Positions 49,068-59,198 of a stretch of 64,000 nt of DNA are shown here, piece by piece. The notes beneath the pieces are model-generated. The model did not search any database. It was given only the letters and a program-made list of their open reading frames with translations, and was not told the origin of the DNA. The stretch covers positions 115,329 through 179,328 of the forward strand of contig NZ_QNRQ01000009.1 in NCBI RefSeq assembly GCF_003315175.1, read 5' to 3'. Positions within the stretch are counted from its first letter, which is position 1. The number at the start of each line of letters is the position of its first letter. This DNA is from Eoetvoesiella caeni. Lineage in GTDB: Bacteria > Pseudomonadota > Gammaproteobacteria > Burkholderiales > Burkholderiaceae_B. Both the position numbers and the translations under genes were made by a program.

Positions 49068-50786
49068 ATGGACACACACGCCGACAACACACGCCTGACC
49101 GACGATCCCCGCTACGACGCAAGCCGCAGCATCCGCGCGCCGCGCGGCAGCCAGCTAAGCTGCAAAAGCTGGGTGACCGAGGCGGCTTACCGCATGATCC
49201 AGAACAACCTGGACGCCGAAGTGGCCGAAAACCCGAAGCATCTGGTAGTCTACGGCGGCATCGGCCGCGCCGCGCGCGACTGGGCCTGCTACGACCAGAT
49301 CCTGGCCTCCCTGAAAGAGCTCAACGACGACGAGTCCTTGCTGATCCAGTCCGGCAAGCCGGTCGGTGTATTCAAGACCCACCCCGACGCTCCCCGCGTC
49401 CTGATCGCCAATTCCAACCTGGTGCCTAAATGGGCCAATTGGGAACATTTCAACGAGCTCGACCGCAAGGGCCTGTTCATGTACGGCCAGATGACGGCCG
49501 GCAGCTGGATCTACATAGGCAGCCAGGGCATTATCCAGGGTACTTACGAAACCTTTGTCGAAGCCGGCCGCCAGCACTTCAACGGCGATTGGGCCGGACG
49601 CTGGATCGTCACCGCCGGGCTGGGCGGCATGGGCGGCGCCCAGCCCCTGGCCGCCACGCTGGCCGGAGCCGTTTCGCTGAACATAGAATGCCAGCAAAGC
49701 AGCATCGATTTTCGCCTGCGCACCCGCTATGTCGACAAACAAGCCAAAGACCTGGACGAAGCCTTGGCCATGGTCCAGCATCACTGCGAACGCAAAGAGG
49801 CGGTATCGATTGCCCTGCTGGGCAACGCCGCCGAGATCCTGCCCGAACTGGCCAGGCGCGCCAAGGCCGGCGGCGTAAAGCCGGACCTGGTCACCGACCA
49901 GACATCGGCCCATGATCTGGTCAACGGCTATCTGCCCATAGGCTGGAATGTGGACCAATGGAAAGCCGCACAGCAAGATGAAAGCCAGCACGCCAGGCTG
50001 GTGGCCGATGCAACCAAGTCCTGCGCCGTGCATGTGCAAGCCATGCTCGATTTCCACGCCATGGGCATTCCCACCGTGGACTACGGCAACAACATCCGCC
50101 AGGTGGCATTCGATGGCGGCGTCAAGAACGCCTTCGACTTCCCCGGCTTCGTACCCGCTTATATCCGCCCCCTGTTCTGCGACGGCAAAGGGCCTTTCCG
50201 CTGGGTGGCCTTGTCGGGCGACCCCGAAGACATCTACAAGACCGACGCCAAGATCAAAGAGCTGTTCCCCGACAACAAGCCGGTCCATCACTGGCTCGAC
50301 ATGGCGCGCGAACGCATTGCGTTCCAGGGCTTGCCGGCGCGCATCTGCTGGCTGGGCTTGGGTGAACGCCATATCGCGGGCCTGGCCTTCAACGAAATGG
50401 TCAAGAGCGGCGAACTGAAAGCCCCTATCGTCATCGGCCGTGATCACCTGGATACCGGATCGGTCGCCAGCCCCAACCGCGAAACCGAAGCCATGAAAGA
50501 CGGCACCGATGCCGTGTCCGACTGGCCTTTGCTCAATGCACTGCTCAATACCGCGGGCGGCGCCAGCTGGGTCTCGCTGCACCATGGCGGCGGCGTCGGC
50601 ATGGGCTATTCCCAGCATGCCGGCATGGTCATCGTGGCCGACGGCAGCGACCAGGCCGCAACGCGGCTGGGCCGGGTACTGGTCAACGACTGCGCCTCGG
50701 GCGTCATGCGCCATGCCGATGCCGGTTACGAAAGCGCGATAGCCTGCGCCAAGCATCACGGGCTAAAATTGCCCATGATCAAGTAA
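49068..50786 (+). CDS. hutU: urocanate hydratase
   Basis: Converts urocanate to imidazolonepropionate using a tightly bound NAD. The 572-aa sequence has the usual urocanase features: [52 protein letters not shown], and the late [12 protein letters not shown] with the conserved active-site Cys, then [20 protein letters not shown]. This is a standard urocanase and I saw no features pointing to a thiourocanate enzyme. AAGGAAA precedes the ATG. It is the first hut enzyme gene of the operon; no hutH is present. Confidence 0.96.
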   Translation: MDTHADNTRLTDDPRYDASRSIRAPRGSQLSCKSWVTEAAYRMIQNNLDAEVAENPKHLVVYGGIGRAARDWACYDQILASLKELNDDESLLIQSGKPVGVFKTHPDAPRVLIANSNLVPKWANWEHFNELDRKGLFMYGQMTAGSWIYIGSQGIIQGTYETFVEAGRQHFNGDWAGRWIVTAGLGGMGGAQPLAATLAGAVSLNIECQQSSIDFRLRTRYVDKQAKDLDEALAMVQHHCERKEAVSIALLGNAAEILPELARRAKAGGVKPDLVTDQTSAHDLVNGYLPIGWNVDQWKAAQQDESQHARLVADATKSCAVHVQAMLDFHAMGIPTVDYGNNIRQVAFDGGVKNAFDFPGFVPAYIRPLFCDGKGPFRWVALSGDPEDIYKTDAKIKELFPDNKPVHHWLDMARERIAFQGLPARICWLGLGERHIAGLAFNEMVKSGELKAPIVIGRDHLDTGSVASPNRETEAMKDGTDAVSDWPLLNALLNTAGGASWVSLHHGGGVGMGYSQHAGMVIVADGSDQAATRLGRVLVNDCASGVMRHADAGYESAIACAKHHGLKLPMIK

Positions 50787-50799
50787 ACAGGAGCTCCTT

Positions 50800-51795
50800 A
50801 TGCGCTACGCCCCCGATATGGCCCGCTGGCATGGACGCAGCGACACGGAAGAGGGACTTCTGGGCAGACGTTGGCACGAGGTCATCCAGCCGCTGAACGC
50901 CGACACCGCCACGGGCGTGGCGTTTGTAGGCTTCGCCTCGGACGCCGGCGTGGCTCGCAATCATGGCCGCATAGGCGCACGCAACGGCCCCGCCACGCTG
51001 CGCGCCATGCTTAGCAATATGCCTGTGCGCCATGCCGCTATATCCATGACGGACGCCGGCGACGTCATTTGCGAACCCGACGACAACGGAGACGGCCTGG
51101 AGGCCGCGCAAAACGAGCTCTCCACCGCGCTGGCCGAACTGCTGCAGCGGCAATTGCTGCCCATCGTCCTGGGCGGCGGCCACGAAATGGCTTTCGGTTC
51201 GTTCGGCGGACTGGCGCGCTTCCTGGCCCAGCACGAACCGGACACCGTCCCGCGCATCGGCATCGTCAACCTGGACGCGCATTTCGATCTGCGCCAGGGC
51301 GACCAGGCCAGTTCGGGCACCCCGTTTCGCCAAATAGCCGAGGACTGCCAGGCACGGGGCTGGCCGTTCAACTACTGTTGCCTGGGCGTCAGCGCCTTCT
51401 CCAACACCGAAGCGCTGTTTGATCGCGCCAGCAAACTGGGCGTACGCTGGCGGCTGGACGACGAAATGGACTTGACGCAACGCGAAGCCAGCCTGGACAC
51501 GCTGCGCGACTTTCTGGCGGGCGTCGACCATGTCTATTTCACTATTTGCCTGGACGTCCTGCCCGCAGCCATCGCTCCCGGCGTCAGCGCGCCGGCGGCG
51601 CGCGGCGTGGGACTGGAGGTCATTGAGCCTTTGCTCGACCTGGTCTCTGCCAGCGGCAAGTTGCGTTTGGCGGACGTTGCCGAACTGAACCCCGCCCACG
51701 ACATCGACAATCGCACTGCACGCGTCGCCGCGCGCCTGATAGCCAGGCTGGTCGAACGCAGCGGCGCCGCCGACGATTCCAGCAAAACGCCCTGA
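50800..51795 (+). CDS. hutG: formimidoylglutamase (arginase family)
   Basis: Hydrolyses N-formimidoylglutamate to glutamate and formamide. The 331-aa arginase-fold protein has GGGHEMAFGSF, the dinuclear metal motif NLDAHFDLR, and ICLDVLPAAIAPGVSAPAARG, quoted here in part; metal-binding Asp residues are present. It follows hutU by 13 nt with AGGAG before the ATG. It gives the direct HutG branch; hutF is absent from the window. Confidence 0.93.
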   Translation: MRYAPDMARWHGRSDTEEGLLGRRWHEVIQPLNADTATGVAFVGFASDAGVARNHGRIGARNGPATLRAMLSNMPVRHAAISMTDAGDVICEPDDNGDGLEAAQNELSTALAELLQRQLLPIVLGGGHEMAFGSFGGLARFLAQHEPDTVPRIGIVNLDAHFDLRQGDQASSGTPFRQIAEDCQARGWPFNYCCLGVSAFSNTEALFDRASKLGVRWRLDDEMDLTQREASLDTLRDFLAGVDHVYFTICLDVLPAAIAPGVSAPAARGVGLEVIEPLLDLVSASGKLRLADVAELNPAHDIDNRTARVAARLIARLVERSGAADDSSKTP

Positions 51796-51831
51796 AGGCT
51801 GCGCTGGCCCTGGCCCACCAAGGAAAACCCA

Positions 51832-53091
51832 ATGCCCTCTCATAAAAACCCGCGTTGGGACGCGCTCTGGCAAAACGTCCATCTGGCCGCCATGAACGGC
51901 GGCGCTTACGGCGAAGTACCCGATGGCGCCATTGCCGTCAAAGACGGACGCATCGCCTGGGTGGGCCGCCGCGCGGACCTGCCCGCGGACTACCACGCCA
52001 ATCTGGAACACGATGCCGGCGGCCTGTGGCTGACCCCGGGCCTGATCGACTGCCATACGCATATCGTCTACGCCGGCAACCGCAGCGACGAATTCGAAGC
52101 ACGGCTGAACGGCGTGGCCTACGAAGAGATCGCACGCAATGGCGGCGGCATTGTCTCGACCGTACGCGCCACGCGGGCCGCCTCGGACGACGCCTTGTTC
52201 CAGGCCAGCCTGCCGCGTGTATGCACCCTGCTGGCCGAAGGCGTCACCACTCTGGAAATCAAATCCGGCTACGGACTGGACCTGGAATCCGAAACCAAAA
52301 TGCTGCGTGTTGCGCGCCGCATCGGAGCAAGCCTGCCTGTACGGGTCAAGACCACCTTCCTGGGCGCGCACGCGCTGCCGCCCGAATATGCCGGCCAAGC
52401 CGATGCCTATATAGACGCCGTGTGCAATGACATGCTGCCGGCGCTGCATGAGCTCAAGCTGGTTGATGCCGTCGATGCCTTCTGCGAAAACATCGGCTTT
52501 TCTCCGGCCCAGACTGAATGCGTTTTCCAGGCGGCGCACCGGCACGGCCTGCCGGTAAAACTGCATGCGGAACAGCTCTCGGACCAGAACGGCGCCGCGC
52601 TCACCGCGCAATATAAAGGTCTATCGGCCGACCATCTGGAACACTTGTCCAGCCATGGCATTGCCGCCATGGCGGCTGCCGGAACCGTCGCCGTGCTGTT
52701 GCCGGGCGCCTTCTATTTCCTGCGCGAAACCAAATTGCCGCCCATCCAGGCCTTGCGCGACGCGGGCGTGCCGATAGCCATTTCCACCGACAGCAACCCC
52801 GGCACCTCGCCCATGACTTCGCTGCTTCTGGCCATGAATATGGCCTGCACGCTGTTTCGCATGACGCCGCAAGAAGCCCTGGCAGGCGCCACCCTCCATG
52901 CCGCGCGCGCCCTTGGCATGGCCGACTCGCTGGGCAGCCTGTCCGTCGGGAAAGTCGCCGATTTCGCACTTTGGGAAATCGACCGGCCAGGGGACCTGGC
53001 CTATGCCATAGGCAGCAACCCATGCCGCCATATCGTCAACGCCGGCGTGCAGCGCGCCCCGCTGGTTGCGGCTGCAAGCCCTGGCTCGTAA
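51832..53091 (+). CDS. hutI: imidazolonepropionase
   Basis: Opens the imidazolone ring of imidazolonepropionate to formimidoylglutamate. The 419-aa amidohydrolase has the zinc motif [25 protein letters not shown], and the substrate-binding [10 protein letters not shown]. It is the last gene of the hut operon. Confidence 0.95.
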   Translation: MPSHKNPRWDALWQNVHLAAMNGGAYGEVPDGAIAVKDGRIAWVGRRADLPADYHANLEHDAGGLWLTPGLIDCHTHIVYAGNRSDEFEARLNGVAYEEIARNGGGIVSTVRATRAASDDALFQASLPRVCTLLAEGVTTLEIKSGYGLDLESETKMLRVARRIGASLPVRVKTTFLGAHALPPEYAGQADAYIDAVCNDMLPALHELKLVDAVDAFCENIGFSPAQTECVFQAAHRHGLPVKLHAEQLSDQNGAALTAQYKGLSADHLEHLSSHGIAAMAAAGTVAVLLPGAFYFLRETKLPPIQALRDAGVPIAISTDSNPGTSPMTSLLLAMNMACTLFRMTPQEALAGATLHAARALGMADSLGSLSVGKVADFALWEIDRPGDLAYAIGSNPCRHIVNAGVQRAPLVAAASPGS

Positions 53092-53194
53092 GACTGGGGC
53101 AGGCAAGTCGCCCGCCTTCTGGCTTGATTGCGAGGCCCAAGCGGCACACAGCAACTAAAACCAATTCAGTTGCGCTTCACGGCGGCGGCGGGAA

Positions 53195-53923
53195 TCAGTC
53201 TCGTCCCGCTTCGACGATGGCCTGCGCCAGGCGCTGGGGGTTGCTGAACCAGGTCTCGTGGCTGCCCGGGCATTCGACCAGGCGAAACAAGCCCAGTCTT
53301 TCGGACAGGCGCGGATGCCAGGGCAAGCCGTGCGGCAGCGCGATGTCTTGCTGGCAATTGACATAGGACTTGCCGATACTCAGCTCGGCCAGCGGCTTTT
53401 TCAGCGAGATTGGATCGATGAATGTATGGTACGGATGGGGGTTAAGCGTGGCATAGCTTGACTGCGCCAACGCCAGGTCCGCATCGTTGATGAAAGCCTC
53501 GCGCCAGACCTCGAATGGCAGCGTCACCGCATTGTTCTGGGCGATGGCGATCGAATCGAACAGCGTCACATAATGAGGCGGCACCATGTCGTTCAGGCAT
53601 TGGCCGTCCAGCGGCACGAACGCGTTCACATAAACCAGCCGCTTGAGGCGGGGCAGGATGCGATCGGCCACGCCCGAAATGACCATCCCGCCGTAGCTAT
53701 GCCCGACCAGGCGCACATTGCTCAAATCATTCGACTCTATATAAGCAACAGCGCTGGCAATAGCTTCTTCAAGGCCGCTGGTGTTGCGATCGTCGCCCTC
53801 GCGATTGCCCGCGATCGTGGGGCAATGCACTGTGTGGCCCGCCGAGCGTATGTGCTCGGCCACCGCTTCCATTTCGGCACCGGTATGCCAGGCACCATGC
53901 ACGATCACGTAGGTATCAGCCAT
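53195..53923 (-). CDS. alpha/beta hydrolase
   Basis: A 242-aa alpha/beta hydrolase with an oxyanion segment VIVHGAWHTG, the nucleophile elbow GHSYGGM (Ser at about residue 95) and a terminal ECPGSHETWF with the likely catalytic His. It resembles the plant-type esterase/hydroxynitrile lyase group that in bacteria is linked to small ester hydrolysis. It is convergent with hutI; substrate unknown. Confidence 0.85.
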   Translation of the reverse strand: MADTYVIVHGAWHTGAEMEAVAEHIRSAGHTVHCPTIAGNREGDDRNTSGLEEAIASAVAYIESNDLSNVRLVGHSYGGMVISGVADRILPRLKRLVYVNAFVPLDGQCLNDMVPPHYVTLFDSIAIAQNNAVTLPFEVWREAFINDADLALAQSSYATLNPHPYHTFIDPISLKKPLAELSIGKSYVNCQQDIALPHGLPWHPRLSERLGLFRLVECPGSHETWFSNPQRLAQAIVEAGRD

Positions 53924-54025
53924 TAACTGCTCCTTTAAAGGAATAACGTCGAAAATTTCGACCTGAAGCAGTTTATAGTCAAACGCAGCCAGCCCGAACA
54001 GGGCTAACCCTTACCGGAAGCATCT

Positions 54026-54481
54026 TCAACGTAACAGCACCAGGCGGGGAATCGCCTGTGCATCGCAACATAGCACTGCGTTTTGTTCGTATTGCTGCCC
54101 CAGCGCACAGGCTTGCCGCAGATCCAGACCCAAGACCAAAAAGCTCGGCTCCGCCGGCCAGGATCCCGACGGATGCGCGCCTTCTCCCGAATAGTACACA
54201 CAGCCGCGCGCTTGCAAATCGGCCGACAATTGTTGCTGGCGGCGGACATTGAGCGCTGCGTCCACCAACTGGCTGTATGGATTGCAAGCAGTCAAGAAGC
54301 TGCTGCATGCAACGCCATGGCGCGCATGCAGACTGGCCAAAGGCGCACTGAAACAGTCGATCAGCAAAACAAAAGGAGGATCCGCCAGGACCCGGTATTC
54401 GGTCTCAAGATAGGCTTGCAATACCTGCGCGGCAATGCCGCTGGAAGATAAGGGCGTGGAGTTGGCCATGTACGTTGCCAT
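54026..54481 (-). CDS. DUF3293 family protein
   Basis: A 151-aa protein that I assign to DUF3293 from its pattern: an ETEYRV strand, the FLTACNPYSQ segment (residues 62-71), the YYSGEGAHPSGSWPAEPSFLVLG stretch, quoted in part as EGAHPSGSWPAEPSFLVLG, and QYEQNAVLCC. The function is unknown. The start could also be the ATG at 54469. Confidence 0.75.
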   Translation of the reverse strand: MATYMANSTPLSSSGIAAQVLQAYLETEYRVLADPPFVLLIDCFSAPLASLHARHGVACSSFLTACNPYSQLVDAALNVRRQQQLSADLQARGCVYYSGEGAHPSGSWPAEPSFLVLGLDLRQACALGQQYEQNAVLCCDAQAIPRLVLLR

Positions 54482-54546
54482 CCAGAACGGCTCTCAGGAA
54501 TCTGTTATAAAAATGACTTTAGCATCTTCTATATAGGCCTCAAAAA

Positions 54547-54777
54547 ATGTCCATCCAAACGTTCAGCCGATGTGGCGTAGCACTGCTCCTGGCCGCGATT
54601 GCTTCTGGATGCTCTTTGATGGGAAAGAGTTCAGAGCGCAGCAGCGACTGCACCTGGAACCGCAGCAGCTGCCTTTACGAAGGAAAGTACGAGGCGGGCG
54701 AAGAAGGCTACGCCGAACAGGAAGCCAAGCGCCTGAACCAGGCGCAGTCGGCAAAGCTGCGACGCGGCTCCTGGTAA
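54547..54777 (+). CDS. small predicted lipoprotein
   Basis: A 76-aa protein with a signal peptide and lipobox (IASGCS, Cys22), followed by a charged, Ser/Glu-rich mature part of about 54 residues with two more Cys residues. No family recognised. It stands alone between the DUF3293 gene and tRNA-Arg. Confidence 0.65.
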   Translation: MSIQTFSRCGVALLLAAIASGCSLMGKSSERSSDCTWNRSSCLYEGKYEAGEEGYAEQEAKRLNQAQSAKLRRGSW

Positions 54778-54806
54778 CATGTAAGTAGGCGGGACACACA
54801 AAGAAA

Positions 54807-54838
54807 AACCGCCTAGAGAGTTGGAGCTCTAGGCGGTT
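54807..54838 (-). terminator. terminator of tRNA-Arg
   Basis: A 12-bp perfect stem (AACCGCCTAGAG and its complement, 8-nt loop) is followed, on the minus strand, by TTTTTCTTT. It lies 30 nt downstream of the tRNA 3' end. Confidence 0.88.
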
Positions 54839-54867
54839 CTAACTAGCTGATAAGGCTAGGGTAATTC

Positions 54868-54944
54868 TGGCGCGGCTGGCAGGATTCGAACCCACGACCC
54901 CTTGGTTCGTAGCCAAGTACTCTATCCAACTGAGCTACAGCCGC
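54868..54944 (-). tRNA. tRNA-Arg (anticodon ACG)
   Basis: The minus strand folds as a full tRNA: acceptor GCGGCTG/CAGCCGC, D arm with AGTTGGATA loop, anticodon arm CTTGG-CTACGAA-CCAAG, T arm with TTCGAAT loop, and an encoded 3' CCA (TGG at 54868-54870 on the plus strand). The anticodon is ACG, reading CGN arginine codons after A34 deamination. Length 77 nt including CCA. Confidence 0.97.
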
Positions 54945-55018
54945 TGTAAAGAGGCATAACTATAACACAAGTTTTTTCGCCTGTCTTTTGTTGCGGCAGG
55001 CCATGGCAGGAAATCCAC

Positions 55019-56005
55019 ATGCAAACCACGCTTACCGCTTTTTCCTATGACTATTCCCGGGTCGAGGCCGCTGTTTTCGACCATGTCCCGCAATGGCGCA
55101 AACATGGGTTCGATGCCATCGTTGCCATTGCGCGCGGAGGCCTGGCGCCCGCGGTCATGGCGTCCACCGCGCTAAGCCTGCCGTTGTTTGCCCTATCCTA
55201 CCAGCGCGCAGCGCGGCAGGTTTCATGGTTCACGGCGCAAGCGCCGGCCAAGGGCGCGCGCATCCTGCTGGTGGAAGACATTGCCGGGCGCGGAACCACG
55301 CTGGTCGACTGCCATAAGTTCCTGGCCGCGCAAGGATATGAAACCCGCACATTTACACTGGCCTACGACGCCGAGTCGCGCATGCAGCCCGATTACGGCG
55401 TGAAACTTCCGCCCGGCATGCGCGCTTGGTTTCCATGGGAACGCGAGTCCATTACCCCGGCCTTTGCGGCCACCGGCAATCAGCCACTGCAGCCTGAACA
55501 CGAATATGCCTCGTGGGCAATAGACCTTGACGGCATCTTGCTGGCCGACCTGCCGCCCCATCTCTATGACAGCAATCTGGCCGGCACGCTGGCTCAGCGG
55601 GACGGCCTGCCGCCCAGTAAAGTATTGCCCAGCATGGATCTAAGCGCACTGACCATCATTACCGGGCGCCCCGAACAAGACCGCAGCCGTACCCAGGCCT
55701 GGCTTGATCGCCATGGTTTTCGTGGCGAACTGGTCATGCGCGACGAATCTCTTCATACCGCCGCGCAAACGGCCCGGCACAAAGCCATGGCCATCCTGGC
55801 CCGCAACCATACTCACTTCATCGAAAGCGAAGCCGCCCAGGCGCTGGAAATAGCCCGGCAAGCTCCGGTGGCCCGTATTTTCTGGTGGAATGGCACAACG
55901 GCTCTATCGGTTTACGCCGGAGATGCGCCGCAGCTGTGCCTGGTTCAGGAAACGCTGAAATCCGCGGACGGAATGCATGCTCCGCCCGAGAGCCTGGCAG
56001 TCTGA
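55019..56005 (+). CDS. fused phosphoribosyltransferase-HAD-like protein
   Basis: A 328-aa protein with two domains. The first is a type I PRTase (about 1-140) with the PRPP loop LVEDIAGRGTTL (residues 84-95). The second is HAD-like (about 165-300), with motif I DLDG (169-172), ITGR (214-217) as motif II, a Lys around 255, and a motif-IV-like HFIES (266-270). Motif I has Asp-Leu-Asp-Gly, the phosphatase pattern. The pairing suggests nucleotide or phosphoribosyl turnover, but the substrate is unknown. It is transcribed divergently from tRNA-Arg. Confidence 0.75.
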   Translation: MQTTLTAFSYDYSRVEAAVFDHVPQWRKHGFDAIVAIARGGLAPAVMASTALSLPLFALSYQRAARQVSWFTAQAPAKGARILLVEDIAGRGTTLVDCHKFLAAQGYETRTFTLAYDAESRMQPDYGVKLPPGMRAWFPWERESITPAFAATGNQPLQPEHEYASWAIDLDGILLADLPPHLYDSNLAGTLAQRDGLPPSKVLPSMDLSALTIITGRPEQDRSRTQAWLDRHGFRGELVMRDESLHTAAQTARHKAMAILARNHTHFIESEAAQALEIARQAPVARIFWWNGTTALSVYAGDAPQLCLVQETLKSADGMHAPPESLAV

Positions 56006-56135
56006 ATCCGGCCGGCTTTTCAATTACCATTCCAAAAAGTCCGATTTCCAATTCTCGTTGCGAACCAAGGCGTGCATAATGCATGGCGGCATGGCATAGT
56101 CATGCGCTTAGCCCAATTCCAGCCAGGAGAACTCT

Positions 56136-57296
56136 TTGACCCAACTTTCAAAAATTACCTGCATCGAAGACTTTCGTGTTCTGGCCAAGCGGCGCATACC
56201 TAAAATGTTCTACGACTACGCCGACTCGGGCGCCTGGACCGAAAGCACGTACCGTTCCAACGAAAGCGACTTTCAAAAACTCAAGTTCCGCCAGCGCGTT
56301 GCGGTAAACATAGAAACACGCAGCTTGAACAGCACCATGGCGGGCCTTGACGTGGCCATGCCCGTTGCCATCGCGCCCACGGGGCTTACAGGAATGATGC
56401 ACGCCGACGGCGAAATCCTGGGTGCCCGGGCCGCTGAAAAATTCGGCGTGCCGTTTACGCTATCCACCATGAGCATCTGCTCTATTGAAGACATAGCGGC
56501 CCATACGGCGCGGCCGTTCTGGTTTCAGTTGTATGTCATGCGCGACAAAGATTTCATGGAACGCCTGATCAACCGCGCCAAGGCAGCCAATTGTTCGGCG
56601 CTGGTCGTTACGCTGGACCTACAGGTTATGGGCCAGCGCAACAAAGACATCAAGAACGGCCTGTCGACGCCCCCCAAGCCTACGCTGGTCAATCTGCTCA
56701 ATCTATTGACCAAGCCGGCTTGGTGTCTGGGCATGGCCGGCAGCCCTCGCCGCAGTTTCGGCAACATCGTCGGCCATGCCAAGAATGTCAGCGACACGTC
56801 ATCCCTGGCGGCCTGGACCAACGAGCAATTCGACCCATGCCTAAGCTGGGAAGACATTGCCTGGATCAAGAAAACCTGGGGCGGAAAACTGATTCTGAAA
56901 GGCATCATGGACGCCGAAGACGCCCGCTACGCGGCCGATACCGGCGCCGATGCCATCATCGTCTCCAACCATGGCGGCCGCCAGCTTGATGGCGCGCCCT
57001 CTTCTATTTCCGCGCTGCCCCACATTGTGCAAGCCGTCGGCAACGACATCGAAGTCTGGATGGACGGCGGAGTTCGCTCCGGCCAGGATGTATTACGCGC
57101 CCTGGCCCTGGGCGCCAAGGGCACCCTGATAGGCCGCTCATTCCTGTACGCGCTGGGCGCCTTCGGCGAAGCGGGCGTTACGCGCGCGCTGGAAATCATT
57201 GCCAAAGAGCTGGACGTCAGCATGGCGTTTTGCGGGCGCACGGCCGTCAAGGACGTCGACCGTTCCATCCTGATCGAGCCAGGGCTGTTCGATTAA
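56136..57296 (+). CDS. lldD: FMN-dependent L-lactate dehydrogenase/2-hydroxy-acid dehydrogenase (LldD-like)
   Basis: A 386-aa FMN enzyme of the lactate/glycolate oxidase family, which oxidises L-lactate (or a related 2-hydroxy acid) to the keto acid. Motifs: PKMFYDYADSGAWTEST, quoted as FYDYADSGAWTEST, VTLDLQVMGQR, and the catalytic SNHGGRQLDGAPSS with His and Arg; FMN-binding DGGVRSGQDVLRALALGA follows. Translation starts at a TTG (56136) with AGGAGA at 56125-56130; no in-frame ATG gives the complete N-terminus. Substrate specificity cannot be told from sequence alone. Confidence 0.88.
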   Translation: MTQLSKITCIEDFRVLAKRRIPKMFYDYADSGAWTESTYRSNESDFQKLKFRQRVAVNIETRSLNSTMAGLDVAMPVAIAPTGLTGMMHADGEILGARAAEKFGVPFTLSTMSICSIEDIAAHTARPFWFQLYVMRDKDFMERLINRAKAANCSALVVTLDLQVMGQRNKDIKNGLSTPPKPTLVNLLNLLTKPAWCLGMAGSPRRSFGNIVGHAKNVSDTSSLAAWTNEQFDPCLSWEDIAWIKKTWGGKLILKGIMDAEDARYAADTGADAIIVSNHGGRQLDGAPSSISALPHIVQAVGNDIEVWMDGGVRSGQDVLRALALGAKGTLIGRSFLYALGAFGEAGVTRALEIIAKELDVSMAFCGRTAVKDVDRSILIEPGLFD

Positions 57297-57317
57297 GACC
57301 GCAGTTCGCCGCGCACT

Positions 57318-57339
57318 CGGCTACCCGCCTGGGTAGCCG
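57318..57339. terminator. hairpin between convergent lldD and phasin genes
   Basis: Perfect stem CGGCTACCC/GGGTAGCCG with a GCCT loop, located in the 57-nt gap of the two convergent genes. No T run, so it is a probable but unproven terminator. Confidence 0.5.
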
Positions 57340-57353
57340 GCGGCCCAAAGCTG

Positions 57354-57773
57354 CTATTTGGGCTGCATCATCTTTTTTATTTCCTGCATATTCTGCGTTG
57401 CGCGCTGCGTGATGCTGGCCATGGCGTCGGCCTGCGATTTGCGGGCAATCTCGGCCAGTTCCTTCATGTCGGCCAGCGTTTTTTCGCAGGCATGGCGCGC
57501 CAGCTCGGCTTGCTTGGCCGGGTCCGCGCCCATGCTGCCGGCAGCGGTCTTGATGCCTTCCATCGCCTGTTGAAGCATCTCGGCCTGCTTGCTTGCCAGC
57601 GCCTGCATACCTTCGTAGGCGGTCTTGTTGGCTTCCACCAAAGCGTCTATGTCCTTGCGCCGCGCATCGGCAAGCGCCGACATATCGACACCAGGCACTT
57701 TGAACTGCTCGAACATCTTCGTCAGCTCGCTGAACGGATTCGGACCAGTTTCGCTTTTCGTGCTTTTCGACAT
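57354..57773 (-). CDS. phasin family protein
   Basis: A 139-aa helical protein with the phasin pattern: an N-terminal FSELTKMFEQFKVPGVD (about 14-30), an Ala/Gln/Glu-rich amphipathic coil, and the C-terminal KSQADAMASITQRATQNMQEIK region, quoted in part. Phasins coat polyhydroxyalkanoate granules. AAAGGAG precedes the ATG. It lies 144 nt downstream of fahA and reads in the same direction. Confidence 0.87.
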   Translation of the reverse strand: MSKSTKSETGPNPFSELTKMFEQFKVPGVDMSALADARRKDIDALVEANKTAYEGMQALASKQAEMLQQAMEGIKTAAGSMGADPAKQAELARHACEKTLADMKELAEIARKSQADAMASITQRATQNMQEIKKMMQPK

Positions 57774-57917
57774 GTTATGTCTCCTTTAGGATATGCAAAC
57801 CACATAGAACACCAAAGACTACATTAAGACGAAATACGACCCGGCATGATGCTGCAGCAGGCCAGCGCTGCAAGGCCCGCCCGGACGTGCCAAGTATCTT
57901 CGCCGCTGCCGCGCGCT

Positions 57918-59198
57918 TCAAGCAGCGCTGGCGGCCAGTACGGTTCCCGACACTTCTCCCAACCCGATGCGCACCGCGCCGTCGCCTTCGCACCAACCGC
58001 GCAGCGTCAGCGTGTCGCCGTCCTCCAGAAACGTGCGCCGTTCGCCGTTGCCCAGGATAATCGGGTTTTTACCGCCCAGGCTCAGCTCCAGCAACGAGCC
58101 TGCCTCGCCCGGATTCGGGCCCGACAACGTCCCCGACCCCAGCAAATCGCCCGGCTCCAGATTGCAGCCATTGACCGTATGGTGCGCCACCAACTGCGCC
58201 GCCGTCCAGTAAGCGGCCTGCGCCGTGTTGCCGCGCGTCAACCGCTCGGGGCCCAGGCCCGCCTGGCGCATCTTGGCCGTATGCAACCATACCTCCAGCG
58301 TAATGTTCAACGCGCCTTGCTGGCGATTGAGCGGATCGTCCAGGTACGGCAGCGGCTGCGGGTCGTGCGCCGGGCGCTCGAATTTGGCCCGAAACGGCGC
58401 CAGCGCCTCCATGGTAACGATCCAGGGCGACAGGCTGGTGGCGAAGTTCTTCGACAAAAAGGGCCCCAGCGGCTGGTATTCCCAGGCCTGGATATCGCGC
58501 GCCGACCAGTCGTTCAGCAGTGTCACGCCAAACAAGTGCTGTTCGGCCTGGCCAATGGCAATGGGTTCGCCCAGCTCGTTGCCGCGCCCAATCAAATAGC
58601 CCAGTTCGAGCTCGTAATCCAGGCGCTGGCAGGGCCCCACGCTGGGCGCCTGGGCGTCAGGCGCCTTGGTCTGCCCCATAGGGCGCTTGAAGCGCTGGCC
58701 GCTGGCCTTGATGGACGACACCCGCCCGTGATAGCCGATAGGCACCCATTTGTAATTGGGCATCAGCGGGTTGTCGGGGCGAAACAGCGAACCCACCGTC
58801 GTCGCGTGATAGATGCCGGTGTAAAAATCGGTATAGCCATTGATCCGGCATGGCAGCCCCATTTCGACCGCCGCTTGCGGCATCAAGGCGTCGGTCCAGG
58901 CCGCCTGCATGGCACTGCCCTGGGCCAGGCCCTGGGAAATGGCCGAACGCAAGGCCGAACGCTGGGCAGGGCTGGCGTTCATCAAGGCATTCATGTCGTC
59001 GGTATCGATCAGACCCGTTGCCCTAAGGTCGAGCACCTGGTCGCCAATGGCCACCCCGATACGCAGGGCCTCGGTGCTGCCCGCCTGGCGAAAGCGCCCG
59101 AAAGGCAGATTCTGAATGGGGAAGTCGCCATCGGCCTGGTTGGCCGAAGCCACCCAGCTGCGCAACTGGGGGGCGTGGGTTTCGTTGATAGCGTTCAT
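57918..59198 (-). CDS. fahA: fumarylacetoacetase
   Basis: Last step of tyrosine/homogentisate catabolism, splitting fumarylacetoacetate into fumarate and acetoacetate. The 426-aa FAH-family protein has [25 protein letters not shown] (metal-binding Glu pair) and [19 protein letters not shown]. The ATG at 59198 overlaps the hmgA stop codon (ATGA). A longer in-frame stretch upstream overlaps hmgA and is not part of the protein. Confidence 0.95.
   Translation of the reverse strand: MNAINETHAPQLRSWVASANQADGDFPIQNLPFGRFRQAGSTEALRIGVAIGDQVLDLRATGLIDTDDMNALMNASPAQRSALRSAISQGLAQGSAMQAAWTDALMPQAAVEMGLPCRINGYTDFYTGIYHATTVGSLFRPDNPLMPNYKWVPIGYHGRVSSIKASGQRFKRPMGQTKAPDAQAPSVGPCQRLDYELELGYLIGRGNELGEPIAIGQAEQHLFGVTLLNDWSARDIQAWEYQPLGPFLSKNFATSLSPWIVTMEALAPFRAKFERPAHDPQPLPYLDDPLNRQQGALNITLEVWLHTAKMRQAGLGPERLTRGNTAQAAYWTAAQLVAHHTVNGCNLEPGDLLGSGTLSGPNPGEAGSLLELSLGGKNPIILGNGERRTFLEDGDTLTLRGWCEGDGAVRIGLGEVSGTVLAASAA

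Noticed and set aside
49068..50786. hutU as a thiourocanate hydratase of an ergothioneine pathway
   Set aside because: The protein matches standard urocanases along its length and sits with hutG and hutI, whose products fit ordinary urocanate breakdown. No ergothionase-like gene is in the window.
49155..52611. Long minus-strand frames opposite hutU, hutG and hutI
   Set aside because: Antisense to intact, well-recognised hut genes.
54868..54944. tRNA-Arg as an integration site for a genomic island
   Set aside because: No integrase gene and no repeated 3' tRNA fragment were seen nearby; flanking genes look chromosomal.
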